Assembly: GCA_965228775.1 (NCBI GenBank)
Contig: OZ245840.1
Location: forward strand, 3,348,001-3,412,000
DNA length: 64,000 bases
Direction of reading: 5' to 3'
Source of the DNA: JANQMY01 sp965228775
GTDB taxonomy: Bacteria > Pseudomonadota > Alphaproteobacteria > JANQMY01
Position 1 is the stretch's first letter; each line of letters starts with the position of its first letter. The notes under the pieces are model-generated. The model worked only from the letters and a program-made list of their open reading frames with translations, searched no databases and was not told the origin of the DNA. Of the stretch, positions 16,980 to 26,372 are shown piece by piece. Made by a program: the position numbers and the translations under genes.

Positions 16980-18091
16980 GTTTGTAGATAAGGCCGGTAC
17001 AGTTTTTCGTAATAGGCGTCGGCAATTTGGTTCCAATCATAAGCAAGAGAGGTTTGCCGCCCTGCGTCGCCCAGCGCCTTGGCATGATCTCGATCTTCAA
17101 TCAGCTTACAGAGGTTTTCTGCAAGTTTATCTACATCGTCGATATCGGCGAGATGCCCATCTGTTCCGTCGTTGATCAGATCCGCCGGCATGCCCATGCG
17201 TGTTGAGACAACTGGGATGCCCGTTGCCCAGCTTTCGAGAAGAGATTTGGGGCCGCCTTCCGAGCGCGAGCAGATAAGATAGGCATCCAAGGCCTGATAA
17301 TATGGGACAATGTCGAGGTAATCGTCGAACATTTTGTGCGCATAAGGCACTTTTAGGCGTTCAAGGCCGCTTTTGACGTAACCACGGGCGGGGCCGGTAA
17401 GCAGCACTGCTATGTTTTTGTGAGTCGCTGCCGCACGCTCGACCACCTGTAAGAATGTGTCCGGCCCCTTGACCATCTTGGGTTCATTGCCGTCCCCCCA
17501 ACCGGCGCCGTCTTTTTGGAATGAGCCGATAACAAATGTATCGTCATGAAAGCCAAGTTGGGTCCGCAGTGCCTTACGGTCTTCCGGTGACGCTGGGTGA
17601 AAAGTCTGCACATCCACGCCCAATGGAATTTGCACAATTTTCTGTTCGGCAATTCCTTGGTTCGCCAAAACATCTCGCGATCGTGTGCAAGTGACCACGA
17701 CTTTTTCTGCCTGCTCCATGGCTGCCGGCAGTTCGTCGAACAAGCGGCGGATGGCTTCATTCGGATCGTCCGGTTCGCCATGAAACCAAGTGAGATGCGT
17801 TGTGTTCGACTTATGCAATGACTCGCGTGGTCCGTTTAAGAACGCGTAGCGGTCTCCAAACTGGATGATCTGATTGCGTAAGTTCCATGGATCGGTCGTG
17901 ATCTGTGTACGGATTTGATGCCGTTCGCCGAGCCCTTTGGTGATGTAGTGGGCATCCCAATAGAAGGACCAGTTCGATCCGTCAGACACATAGGCAATGC
18001 CGCGTGGTTGGGGAAGCGCGTTTTTCAGATCATTGACGAGGCGCTGCTGAAGGCTACGCACACGGTTACCGATACCCAATACTTTTCTCAT
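16976..18091 (-). CDS. family 4 glycosyltransferase (GT-B)
   Basis: A GT-B protein of 371 residues from ATG 18,091, which overlaps the upstream stop as ATGA. The donor-site half contains VIGSFQKDGAGWGDGNEPKMVKG, ICSRSEGGPKSLLESWATGIPVVSTRMGMPADLI and a C-terminal accessory helix. The N-terminal half (GIAYVSDGSNWSFYWDAHYI) has no signature. It is cytosolic or membrane-associated. It is translationally coupled on both sides, upstream to the flippase-like gene and downstream to the GT2-FkbM fusion. Donor is unknown. Confidence 0.8.
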   Translation of the reverse strand: MRKVLGIGNRVRSLQQRLVNDLKNALPQPRGIAYVSDGSNWSFYWDAHYITKGLGERHQIRTQITTDPWNLRNQIIQFGDRYAFLNGPRESLHKSNTTHLTWFHGEPDDPNEAIRRLFDELPAAMEQAEKVVVTCTRSRDVLANQGIAEQKIVQIPLGVDVQTFHPASPEDRKALRTQLGFHDDTFVIGSFQKDGAGWGDGNEPKMVKGPDTFLQVVERAAATHKNIAVLLTGPARGYVKSGLERLKVPYAHKMFDDYLDIVPYYQALDAYLICSRSEGGPKSLLESWATGIPVVSTRMGMPADLINDGTDGHLADIDDVDKLAENLCKLIEDRDHAKALGDAGRQTSLAYDWNQIADAYYEKLYRPYLQT

Positions 18092-19056
18092 CCGGCCTGG
18101 CCCATGCCTTTTGACGTATTTTTTGTGCTTGGCGTCAAAAGAAAAAGGAGCCCCCCGACAGCGGCCATGGCCAGAAGCCAAATGCGCACCAGGAACATAC
18201 TTTGAACGCCATTGTCCAATCCCAAAAGGGCAAAGCTTGTGCCCGCCACAGTTTCGCCGACACCCAACCCCGCCACGGAGATCGGTAAGGTGTTCGCGAT
18301 AACGATCGTTGGAATGATGGTTGCCGTAGTTCCGATATCTACCTGTGTGCCCACGATGCCGGCTGCGAAAGCCAATGCTGCCGCCAGCGCGAAGTTGGCC
18401 AAAATAGCGACCAGGAATGCGTGAGTTGCAAGTTTCGGTTTGGCCAATATTTGCGGTCCAGTGGAGCGATACACATCTGTGAGATCATGGAGCCACCCGT
18501 TTTTGAACCGCTCCTGTTTCACAAACACCGTTCCAACGATAAATGACAAGATGATGGCGCCAGTCGCTCCCGCGCTGAACAAAAGAAGCGTCCATTGGCC
18601 CAGTTCGCTTGGCGCCATCGCCAGGAGGACGATTGAAAAAATGACCCCCATGATGACCATCGTCAGAAGACCCATGATCCTATCCACAAGAATAAGAGTG
18701 GCGGATTTGATGAGGCCGCTTTCAGTGTAGCTCCGCAACAGGAATGTTCGCGCCGCTTCTCCCCCAATGATACCGACGCCGGACAGCTGGAAGAACATGC
18801 CAATCAAAACGAAGCGCATGGATTTTGAGACAGGTAGATCAATGTCGAAAAGCCGGAGATTTAGGTGCCATCGCCAAGCTTGTCCAACCAAATTCAATAA
18901 AACGCACAGGCCGACGATCCAGAGTCGCCAGTCCAAGAACGTCTCTTGTTCCAGCAGGAAACCGAATGAAAAGGTTGAGAACAGCCAATAGAGCAGGACC
19001 GCGGAAACAAGGCATTTTGCGAAGAAAAACAGAAGCTGGGTTTGGCGGGGAGACAC
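18088..19056 (-). CDS. polytopic membrane protein, UPF0104 / LPG-synthase TM-region family
   Basis: A 322-residue protein with about eight hydrophobic segments. The family motif region is GVGIIGGEAARTFLLR and, near the end, PISVAGLGVGETVAG. The family (AglD/YbhN-like) is linked to lipid or polyprenyl-linked sugar handling in membranes. Here it is coupled to a GT4 gene and follows a large membrane protein, so it may help move or modify a lipid-linked glycan. Its biochemical activity is not established by sequence. Confidence 0.75.
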   Translation of the reverse strand: MSPRQTQLLFFFAKCLVSAVLLYWLFSTFSFGFLLEQETFLDWRLWIVGLCVLLNLVGQAWRWHLNLRLFDIDLPVSKSMRFVLIGMFFQLSGVGIIGGEAARTFLLRSYTESGLIKSATLILVDRIMGLLTMVIMGVIFSIVLLAMAPSELGQWTLLLFSAGATGAIILSFIVGTVFVKQERFKNGWLHDLTDVYRSTGPQILAKPKLATHAFLVAILANFALAAALAFAAGIVGTQVDIGTTATIIPTIVIANTLPISVAGLGVGETVAGTSFALLGLDNGVQSMFLVRIWLLAMAAVGGLLFLLTPSTKNTSKGMGQAG

Positions 19057-19158
19057 AAAAGGGTCCGGACAAAATGCGTAATGGCGGGACGGGTTGGCTG
19101 AGCTTTTAGGTGGGGGCCGGCAAAAATTTCACCAGACACAAAGAGATGGTGCCACGGT

Positions 19159-21384
19159 TTACAATCTGTCGAGAAAGATGGTCTGTGGCCCGGGGTCAAG
19201 GTGCATTCCGAGGAAGGAATGGTTTGCCGTAAATATATCCAAGCTTTGTTGCCCCGTCCTGGCGCGCCATCTCCCGTCATTGTTGTTGGAAATGACCAAA
19301 ATGCTCGGCACATCTGCCCATGTTTCAATGGTCATATGGTTGTTCGCGTATTCCGAAATTCGAACTTTTTTGAGCGTTTCTGTGCTGGGTGTCTTGCATT
19401 CTTGGGACCTGTCGTCGGTATCGACGACGAAAACCTGACTGGCCAATTTATCAAGTGACGCGTTTCCCATTTCGGCGAGCAACTTCTTTTCATCCGAATA
19501 ACTGCAAAGACTTTTCGCTAGGAAGGCTCGAGGAAAGGAGTTTGTGTTGCGATAAAGATGAACGGCTTTCGAAGGGGCGCCGTTTTGGAACAGATAGGTC
19601 AGCCGTTGAAATAAGGGCAATGCTGTTACGTCCTGCCAGCGTAGTGCATCTTCGCTGGCATCATGTAGTTGCTCCAGAGATGGGTCGGTCAGGGTGCGGT
19701 CTGACAAGACAAATTCCACATTCAGAAACGCCAACAATGGCAGGCTGTAATAGTCGGCGACGGGGACGTGTTGCCCCCAGTTTCTTCTGTCGATTGATTG
19801 GCCATAAAGGTAGGGCCACACTTCCAGCAGTTTACGTCCACGGCGCTGAAGGCTCTCATCCAGGTCAATGACAGGACGCGTCACCTCCGCCCAAACATCG
19901 GTGAAGCGACGGGCATTAAAGCTTACATGGGCGTCGATCGTTTCGATCCCATTGATCCAAACATAAGATGGATGAATATTCCTGCCTGAATTTCTGTAAG
20001 TTTCTCCGGAGAACGCAGAAGCTGTGGCGACACGATAAGGCTGTTCTGTTTCAGGCAACTGAGTAAACGCGTCTATGCAGAAATTTGCGCAATAGCTGTC
20101 ATAGGGCAGGCGGTCCAGCTTTTCGAGAGCGATCTGAGCGCCCGCATAGCCTGGGACACAAATCGCAGCGGCGGCGACCAATTGACCAGCAAGCTTCGGG
20201 TCGATCTGGAGGTGGGGAACATCGTAGCGGCTCTTAATCGCCCTTGTTACCAGAGCAAGAGCTTTCGGCACATAGGCCGAGCTTAGGCGCACCAAACCGG
20301 AAAGGCCAATGCCGGCCATGATCGGAGCCACGAGCCAAAGATACTTCAGCAATTCTGATGGATTGATGGCGTTGAAAAGCGAGGACAAGTCTCGAAGCAC
20401 GACCGTTATCAAATTGCCTGTTCGTGCCAGGATGATAATGGCAATAAACATGAGAGCGACATTGATCGCTTGCCGACGCATGCGCTGTGAAGCAAAGCCG
20501 GCCCCCATGGCGAATAAGAGCAGCATTATCCATTTTGAACTTAAATCTCGATCCCAAATTGCCGTCAGATGATTCTGCAGAAGGACAAAGGCGTCGGGCG
20601 CAGATGAGACGTTTTGTTGTACGCGCGCGGAATCCGTCGCGTACTGATAAAGCGACGCCAAGTAAGGGATTTCAGCAGCAACGGTAAACAGACTAAATAC
20701 CGCGAATGCCATGAGATATCCGCCCAGTCGGTCCCTTTCGAGAAACAGGCCCCAGAGTAACAGGAACCCAAGCAAGTAAGACGTGTCGTTAACGGCTGGA
20801 GAACAAGCCGCCGTGAAAATGCCAAGGACCGCACAAACTCCTATTCGAGGAAGTGTTGAAAGTGTGCGGCTGTAACTAAGCGCCAGAATGAGCCAAGGCG
20901 CCAAGTGTATGGCCAGGCCGTCATAAAGCGTCCAATCGTTGACAGACCATTCACCCAAAGAAAAGCAAGCCGCCACAAAGAAGGCATTGAGTCTGCCAAA
21001 GTTAAGGTGCTTCCTGCACAGGAGATACATGCCCGCCGCGGCAACCAGCCTTTGTAAGATCATTAAAGATCCATAGGCGGCCCAAGGGGGCAGGATGGCG
21101 AAAGCTACGAAATCGAACAGGAAGTTGTCATACATTTGAAGGAAGCCAGTTGGCCGTCCGCCGGTAATGTGCGGAAGCCAGCTTCCAAGTTCGCCTTGAA
21201 GAAAAAGCGTTGCTGTCAGCACGCGTTGTGGGAAATTTGCGTCTGCATTGTCCTGAATGCGAACGAAAGAGGCGTCGCCCAAAATCCAATACGGAGCAGA
21301 GATTGCGAGCGTCCAAAACAGGATCGAGAGTGCGATCGTCCGCTCACTGTATACAGAACTGAAAAGCCTGCTAAGGGTGGGCAC
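19159..21384 (-). CDS. large polytopic membrane protein, possible GT-C enzyme
   Basis: A 741-residue protein with about 11-13 hydrophobic segments in the first ~420 residues, then a soluble, likely periplasmic, C-terminal region of about 300. After TM1 there is a loop with RIQDNADANFPQ; acidic residues in this position are typical of GT-C glycosyltransferases that use lipid-linked donors, and YfhO-like proteins share the layout. No clear Wzy or Wzx match is seen. The start overlaps the aminotransferase end by 14 bp. Likely role, by inference: adding a side-branch sugar on the periplasmic face, paired with the DPM1-like enzyme at 23,529. Confidence 0.6.
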   Translation of the reverse strand: MPTLSRLFSSVYSERTIALSILFWTLAISAPYWILGDASFVRIQDNADANFPQRVLTATLFLQGELGSWLPHITGGRPTGFLQMYDNFLFDFVAFAILPPWAAYGSLMILQRLVAAAGMYLLCRKHLNFGRLNAFFVAACFSLGEWSVNDWTLYDGLAIHLAPWLILALSYSRTLSTLPRIGVCAVLGIFTAACSPAVNDTSYLLGFLLLWGLFLERDRLGGYLMAFAVFSLFTVAAEIPYLASLYQYATDSARVQQNVSSAPDAFVLLQNHLTAIWDRDLSSKWIMLLLFAMGAGFASQRMRRQAINVALMFIAIIILARTGNLITVVLRDLSSLFNAINPSELLKYLWLVAPIMAGIGLSGLVRLSSAYVPKALALVTRAIKSRYDVPHLQIDPKLAGQLVAAAAICVPGYAGAQIALEKLDRLPYDSYCANFCIDAFTQLPETEQPYRVATASAFSGETYRNSGRNIHPSYVWINGIETIDAHVSFNARRFTDVWAEVTRPVIDLDESLQRRGRKLLEVWPYLYGQSIDRRNWGQHVPVADYYSLPLLAFLNVEFVLSDRTLTDPSLEQLHDASEDALRWQDVTALPLFQRLTYLFQNGAPSKAVHLYRNTNSFPRAFLAKSLCSYSDEKKLLAEMGNASLDKLASQVFVVDTDDRSQECKTPSTETLKKVRISEYANNHMTIETWADVPSILVISNNNDGRWRARTGQQSLDIFTANHSFLGMHLDPGPQTIFLDRL

Positions 21385-22525
21385 AGGACTCTTTCAAGGC
21401 GTCCGCGACGCGGTCTTGCTCGTCTTCCGTCATTCCCGGAAATAGCGGAAGGATCACGCCGGTCGAACGGGCCTCTTCTGATCTTGGCAGCTTGAAGGGC
21501 CTAGCAGCATCCGCGTAGCTCTTTTCCAGATGGGCGCACATGATGCCGCGTCTCGTCGCAATCCCGAGGTCCAGCATCTTCTGCATCACTGTTTGCTGGT
21601 CTAAACCAGTGCTTAGCCTGATGCAGTAGCTTTGCCAGTTTGTTCGGGCCCATTCCGGTTCGATTGGCGTTTCAATGCTGTCTAGACCGGACAGCAATTG
21701 CGTATATCGCGCCGCCAATCGCCGGCGCTCGGAAACCATGCTGTCTATTCGCTTGAGTTGTTCACGGCCGATGGCTGCTTGAATATCCGTCATACGGTAA
21801 TTGAAGCCGACTTCTGGATATTCCTCGAAAACGACGCGATCCGATGCATGGCGTGCCGCATCGGAGACGGTCATTCCGTGTTGCCGCAGGCGCTTGAGTC
21901 TGTCCGCCGTGGCCTTCGTCCGGCACGTGATCATGCCGCCATCCCCGGTCGTCAACAGCTTTCGCGGATGAAAGGAGAAACACGCAAGCTCCCCATGAGG
22001 AGCGCCAATGCGTTGCCATTCGTTTCCAAAGCGAATTTCACTTCCGATGGCGCATGCCGCGTCCTCAACAACAGGGATTTGGTTTCTCTCGGCGATTTTC
22101 AGGATTTGCTCCAAGTCGCACGGCATGCCCATTTGATGAACGCAGAGGATCGCTTTTGTGCGGCTGGTGATTGCGGCCTCAATCGCCTCTGCGTCTATGT
22201 TGAACGTGCCAAGGTCGATATCCACCATTATGGGAATCGCACCGCAATAGCGTATGGCGTTTACCGTGGCGATGTAGCTGTGGCTGACCGTAATCACTTC
22301 GTCTTGTGGACCAACGCCGGCCAACAAGAGAGCAATGTGAAGGCCTGTCGTGCAGCTTGAAACAGCGACGGCTTCCTCCGCGCCCACATAGTCTGCGAAC
22401 TCTTTTTCGAAGGCTGCGACTTCCGGCCCTTGAGTGACCCATCCAGATCGAATGACGCGTAGTGCGGCCTCTTCCTCGGCCTCCCCCAGGATTGGCTTTG
22501 CGAGCGGAACTTTGATCTTGCTCAT
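21371..22525 (-). CDS. DegT/DnrJ/EryC1-type sugar aminotransferase
   Basis: A 384-residue PLP enzyme. Family marks are SGWVTQGPEVAAFE, SSCTTGLHIAL, DAACAIGSE (PLP-ring Asp) and the Schiff-base lysine in FSFHPRKLLTTGDGGM. It aminates a keto-sugar nucleotide, typically at C4 of a 4-keto-6-deoxy sugar. It follows an NAD-dependent epimerase/dehydratase gene by about 10 bp, so the pair may form one amino-sugar step. GDP-perosamine-type and UDP-based products are both possible and cannot be separated here. Confidence 0.85.
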   Translation of the reverse strand: MSKIKVPLAKPILGEAEEEAALRVIRSGWVTQGPEVAAFEKEFADYVGAEEAVAVSSCTTGLHIALLLAGVGPQDEVITVSHSYIATVNAIRYCGAIPIMVDIDLGTFNIDAEAIEAAITSRTKAILCVHQMGMPCDLEQILKIAERNQIPVVEDAACAIGSEIRFGNEWQRIGAPHGELACFSFHPRKLLTTGDGGMITCRTKATADRLKRLRQHGMTVSDAARHASDRVVFEEYPEVGFNYRMTDIQAAIGREQLKRIDSMVSERRRLAARYTQLLSGLDSIETPIEPEWARTNWQSYCIRLSTGLDQQTVMQKMLDLGIATRRGIMCAHLEKSYADAARPFKLPRSEEARSTGVILPLFPGMTEDEQDRVADALKESCAHP

Positions 22526-22534
22526 CGTGGCAGG

Positions 22535-23527
22535 TTAGTTTTTCGCGATCCAGTTTTGAGCAACTTCATCCCGCAGCAGCTCATCCGCTGCAACATCTTG
22601 TTCACGGTACCAAGCGACGAGTTTCGTCAAGCCGTCTTGGAAGTCGGTTTGCGGGACAAAATCAGTCAGTGAGGACACGAGGCTGTTGTCGGCACACAGC
22701 CGCAAAACGTCCCCAGGACGCGGATCAAGATGCTCGACCTTCGGGTCATTGCTGCCGGTCACCTCAGCCACAAGCCTGGCGAGATCGTTGATGGTGATTT
22801 CTTTACCACTGCCGAGATTAAGCGTGCGCCCTGTTGTTTTTGGGGATTTACCAATTGTCATAATGCCCCGGGCTGTGTCGTCGACAAACGTAAAGTCTCT
22901 CGTTTGGGTACCATCGCCGAAGATAAGCATTGGAGCCCCGGCCATGGAGCGCAGAATGAATTTCGGGATGACTTCACCGCTGTCCCCTTCATGATGACAG
23001 CGCGGGCCGTAAGCGTTAAAGGGACGTATAACAACCGTCGGATAATCGTAGGTTTCAAAATAGGCACGTGTATAGCATTCGCCAGCGAGCTTGGCGGCGC
23101 CATAAACCGTCATGGGGTAGGTTGGGTGGTCTTCCGGCATAGGCGCGCTTCGGGCGGTGCCATATACCTCGGACGTTGAGACGTAAACGAATCTCGGAAC
23201 CTCGGCGTTTCGGCACAACTCCAATAAAGAAAGTGTGGCACTGGCATTTACGTCGTGGTTTTCTTTTGGGGAATGGACCGAATGTCTTACCCCCAGGCAT
23301 GCGAGGTGGAAGACACAATCAACGCCCTCGAGAAGGGGAGCTATTCGGTCAGTATGCCGAATATCGGCGACCTCAAGCCGAAAGCGATCTGACTGGATGT
23401 CCTCCAGGTTTTCTCGCTTGCCATTCACCAGATTGTCGATGGCGATGACACTGTCACCTGCTTCGAGGCACCGTCTTACGAGACTTGAGCCGATGAAGCC
23501 GGCGCCACCGGTGACCAGGACACGCAT
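22535..23527 (-). CDS. NAD-dependent sugar-nucleotide epimerase/dehydratase
   Basis: A 330-residue extended SDR with MRVLVTGGAGFIGSSLVRRC, DNLVNGKREN, STSEVYG, YxxxK in TVYGAAKLAGECY and RPFNAYGPR. It is most like UDP-glucose/UDP-GlcNAc 4-epimerases and UDP-glucuronate decarboxylases. ATG 23,527 was chosen because the Rossmann motif begins there and GGAG lies upstream; a 37-residue extension would overlap the preceding gene. It sits one base past the GT2 stop and just before an aminotransferase. Confidence 0.82.
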   Translation of the reverse strand: MRVLVTGGAGFIGSSLVRRCLEAGDSVIAIDNLVNGKRENLEDIQSDRFRLEVADIRHTDRIAPLLEGVDCVFHLACLGVRHSVHSPKENHDVNASATLSLLELCRNAEVPRFVYVSTSEVYGTARSAPMPEDHPTYPMTVYGAAKLAGECYTRAYFETYDYPTVVIRPFNAYGPRCHHEGDSGEVIPKFILRSMAGAPMLIFGDGTQTRDFTFVDDTARGIMTIGKSPKTTGRTLNLGSGKEITINDLARLVAEVTGSNDPKVEHLDPRPGDVLRLCADNSLVSSLTDFVPQTDFQDGLTKLVAWYREQDVAADELLRDEVAQNWIAKN

Positions 23528-23528
23528 T

Positions 23529-24509
23529 TTAGAGTTTTTTCTCCACGGGAGCGTTTTCGGAAAAGTCCAGATACTCGCGAACAAGGAATTGAGGGCGTTG
23601 CCGCACTTGGTCCAGCGTACGCCACACATATTCTCCAATAATGCCTAAGACGAGAAGCTGAATACCGCCAAGCACCATGACAGCCAAAAAAACCGAGGTC
23701 CAACCCGGAACTTCAATGCCAAACGTTAGCCATCTGATGAATACGATCGTGGACCAAAACAAAGCGAATGCCGATAAAGCAATGCCCAGCCCGGATGCAA
23801 ACCGTATTGGCGCGTAAGAAAATGCCACGATTGTGTCTAAAGCGGCTTTGACTTGACGCGCGAGCGTCCAGCCCGATTGGCCGAAAACCCGCGCGGCACG
23901 GTCATAGTCTACGCGTTCTTCACGCCGGCCAATCCAGGATATGAGACCGAAGGTGATCCGGTTGGTTTCGCCGAACTGGTCCAAATCTTTCACAACATCA
24001 GCACTTAGAAGGCAAAAGCTGCCTGTGCCGCCTTTGGGATAGTTCGGCAGGGCGATGCGGCGAATAAGCGTATAGAATAAGCCGGATGTCAGTTTCGAAG
24101 ACCAAGAGTCATCGCGCTTGCGGCGGACACCCCAAACCACTTCCGCGCCGTCACGCCATTTGACCAGAAAGTCCGAAATGACCGAAGGAGGGTCTTGGAG
24201 GTCTGCGGCCATAATCACTACTGCATCGCCCTTTGCCTTCTTGAGACCGGCTGCGATGGCAACATGGCTGCCGAAGTTTCGGACGAGGCGCACTAGTTTG
24301 ATGTTCTTTTGTTGTTGTGCGATCTCACTGATGACCGTTGAGGAGCCGTCTGTGCTGCCGTCATCTATGAAGACGAATTCGAAAGAGACGGATTCTTCCG
24401 CCATAACCTTTTTCACCGTGTCCACGAAGAGCGGCAGGTTCTCTCTTTCGTTTAAGACCGGTACGACGAAGCTAATAAGATCGTCTTTGCCTGTGGAAGA
24501 TTTCAGCAT
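23529..24509 (-). CDS. DPM1/ArnC-like polyprenyl-phosphate glycosyltransferase
   Basis: A 326-residue GT2 with VVPVLNERENLP, FIDDGSTDGS and AADLQDPP (DxD-like). Two C-terminal membrane helices lie at about 230-255 and 265-290, as in GtrB/ArnC. Such enzymes transfer a sugar to undecaprenyl phosphate as donor for periplasmic GT-C transferases. That fits the 741-aa polytopic protein and UPF0104 protein downstream. ATG 24,509 was chosen; a TTG two codons earlier is less likely. It overlaps the sulfotransferase end by 7 bp. Confidence 0.85.
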   Translation of the reverse strand: MLKSSTGKDDLISFVVPVLNERENLPLFVDTVKKVMAEESVSFEFVFIDDGSTDGSSTVISEIAQQQKNIKLVRLVRNFGSHVAIAAGLKKAKGDAVVIMAADLQDPPSVISDFLVKWRDGAEVVWGVRRKRDDSWSSKLTSGLFYTLIRRIALPNYPKGGTGSFCLLSADVVKDLDQFGETNRITFGLISWIGRREERVDYDRAARVFGQSGWTLARQVKAALDTIVAFSYAPIRFASGLGIALSAFALFWSTIVFIRWLTFGIEVPGWTSVFLAVMVLGGIQLLVLGIIGEYVWRTLDQVRQRPQFLVREYLDFSENAPVEKKL

Positions 24510-25270
24510 GACCAATTTTTCAAGGGCAGCCCTGTCAGGCTTCGCAGTTTTTCATTCCAGGGGCGGGCTTTCTCGACAAGTTGAGACCGTGTTCTGTCAG
24601 TTATCGGAGTGTCTTCCGCTGGTGTTGCGTTTATCTTCTTCTTCGTGAAGGACTTATCAATTCCCCAACCATCATGGGACAAGGACAAGAAATCCGCAAC
24701 TTGCTTCAGACAATCCTCAAAAGCGGAAATCATCGTCGCATAGTCCAGAACAAGGATTTGTGCATAGGAGAAACGATCCATGTACGGCGCCAGCAAATGT
24801 GGATAATTTCCGCGCGACATATAACTAAATGGCCGCCGGTAGAGGTCTTTGTCGCGATAATTCTTTTCGCGGTCTGCTTCGTGTTCGATAGCGTCCTCAA
24901 AACTCAGTGTCTCAAGGCCGTTAAAGGTCGACCATCGCCAGTTCGATAGAGCGCGTTCGATAGGGTCTCTTAAAACAAAGATAAGTTTTACCTGAGGAAG
25001 CGTGACGGCAATTCGGTCAGCCGCGATAGGGGATTCCAGGTAGTTGGTGGATTTTTCACCAAGCACTTGTTTTGGGGGCGCTTGGGTGAAGTATGTCTCT
25101 GCGTAATAGTCCACACCGCGTTCGTATTCTTCGTCGACCAGGAAAAACTTGGGTTCCGGATTTCGCCGCGCCATGAATACCTGCTGGTGAGAGGCGCATG
25201 CCTCATAGAGGAATGTGGTGCCGCTTCGGGGGGCGCCACCAATGATGAAATCTGGCAGGCGGGGTGTCAT
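24503..25270 (-). CDS. PAPS-dependent sulfotransferase
   Basis: A 255-residue cytosolic sulfotransferase. The 5'-phosphosulfate loop is GGAPRSGTTFLYEAC (about 11-25). The 3'-phosphate motif is in FVLRDPIERALSNWRW (about 97-112). These are the two PAPS-binding elements of carbohydrate sulfotransferases. ATG 25,270 overlaps the upstream aminotransferase stop as ATGA. It would sulfate a sugar hydroxyl of a lipid-linked glycan. No PAPS synthesis genes lie in the window. Confidence 0.87.
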   Translation of the reverse strand: MTPRLPDFIIGGAPRSGTTFLYEACASHQQVFMARRNPEPKFFLVDEEYERGVDYYAETYFTQAPPKQVLGEKSTNYLESPIAADRIAVTLPQVKLIFVLRDPIERALSNWRWSTFNGLETLSFEDAIEHEADREKNYRDKDLYRRPFSYMSRGNYPHLLAPYMDRFSYAQILVLDYATMISAFEDCLKQVADFLSLSHDGWGIDKSFTKKKINATPAEDTPITDRTRSQLVEKARPWNEKLRSLTGLPLKNWSC

Positions 25271-26370
25271 TGCCGGTCGAAGAAAGATCCGACGGCCTGG
25301 CACACGGTTTCCACTTGCTCAAAAGTCATTTCCGGGAAGATGGGCAGGGAAAGTTCTTCGTTCGCAAATGCTTCAGCGATTGGAAAGTCGCCTTCCGAAT
25401 ACCCTAAATCTCGGTGCGACGGCAGCAAATGAATTGGAAACGGGTAGTGCATATTGCTGCCGATTTCCCCTTCAGACAGATGCTTGCGCAGGGCATCACG
25501 TTGCGGGCAGCAGATGCCAAAGACATGAAACACATGGCGCTCGGCTTCATCATTGTACGGAAGGCGAACGGGGTAATTACGCAGTTTCTCTCTATAGTGA
25601 TCTGCGAGTCTTCTGCGGCTTTCGGTCCAGTCATCGATGTGGTTTAGCTTGATACCCAACACAGCGCCCTGGAAGGCGTCCATTCGGTAGTTGAATCCTT
25701 TTTCAACATGAACGTATTTTTCTTGCTGCCCCCAGTCCCGCAACATCCTTACCTTATCTGCCAAATCGCGATTGTTGGTGGTAACGGCGCCTCCTTCCCC
25801 GAAAGCACCTAGGTTTTTGCCGGGATAGAAGCTAAATCCCGCAATGTCACCCAGGCTGCCTGCTTTGGCGCCCCCAAGTGTGGCGCCGTGAGACTGAGCC
25901 GCATCTTCGATGACAGCGAGATTGTGTTGCTTCGCCACGTCACAGATCTCCGTCATTTGAGCGGGACGGCCGTGAAGGTGGACGGGCATGACGGCTTTTG
26001 TGGCCGGTGTAATGGCTTGCTCGATCTTCGCCGGGTCAAGTGTCCACCTATCCGGATCAATATCGACGAAAACCGGCCGTGCGCCGCAATATTCGATCGC
26101 GGCAACTGTCGCAATGAAAGTCGAGGGTGTCGTTATCACCTCATCCCCAGGTCCGATGTCAAGCGCTCTGAGGGCTAGATGAAGAGCGCTCGTGCCGGAG
26201 TTCACCGCAATCGCATGTTCGGTTCCGGAATAGGCGGCGAAACGGTCTTCGAATTCTTGTACTTCCGGTCCAAGGACAAATCCTGCCCGATCAATGATTG
26301 AACCGAAGCGTTCAAGAATGTCCTCTTTGATCAGGCTGGACTGATGACGTAGGTCGAGAAAAGGGATCAA
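25267..26370 (-). CDS. DegT-family aminotransferase, WbpE-like
   Basis: A 367-residue PLP-dependent enzyme: MIPFLDLRHQ, NSGTSALHLALRA, EDAAQSHGA and the PLP lysine in GFSFYPGKNLGAFGEGGAV. The FYPGKNLGA motif with HxHG-type PVHLHGRPAQM is characteristic of 3-keto sugar aminotransferases such as WbpE and QdtB. It lies three bases from a Gfo/Idh oxidoreductase gene, which follows an acetyltransferase gene: the WbpB-WbpE-WbpD set. The likely step is UDP-3-keto-GlcNAcA to the 3-amino sugar, by analogy. Confidence 0.85.
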   Translation of the reverse strand: MIPFLDLRHQSSLIKEDILERFGSIIDRAGFVLGPEVQEFEDRFAAYSGTEHAIAVNSGTSALHLALRALDIGPGDEVITTPSTFIATVAAIEYCGARPVFVDIDPDRWTLDPAKIEQAITPATKAVMPVHLHGRPAQMTEICDVAKQHNLAVIEDAAQSHGATLGGAKAGSLGDIAGFSFYPGKNLGAFGEGGAVTTNNRDLADKVRMLRDWGQQEKYVHVEKGFNYRMDAFQGAVLGIKLNHIDDWTESRRRLADHYREKLRNYPVRLPYNDEAERHVFHVFGICCPQRDALRKHLSEGEIGSNMHYPFPIHLLPSHRDLGYSEGDFPIAEAFANEELSLPIFPEMTFEQVETVCQAVGSFFDRQ

Positions 26371-26372
26371 AA

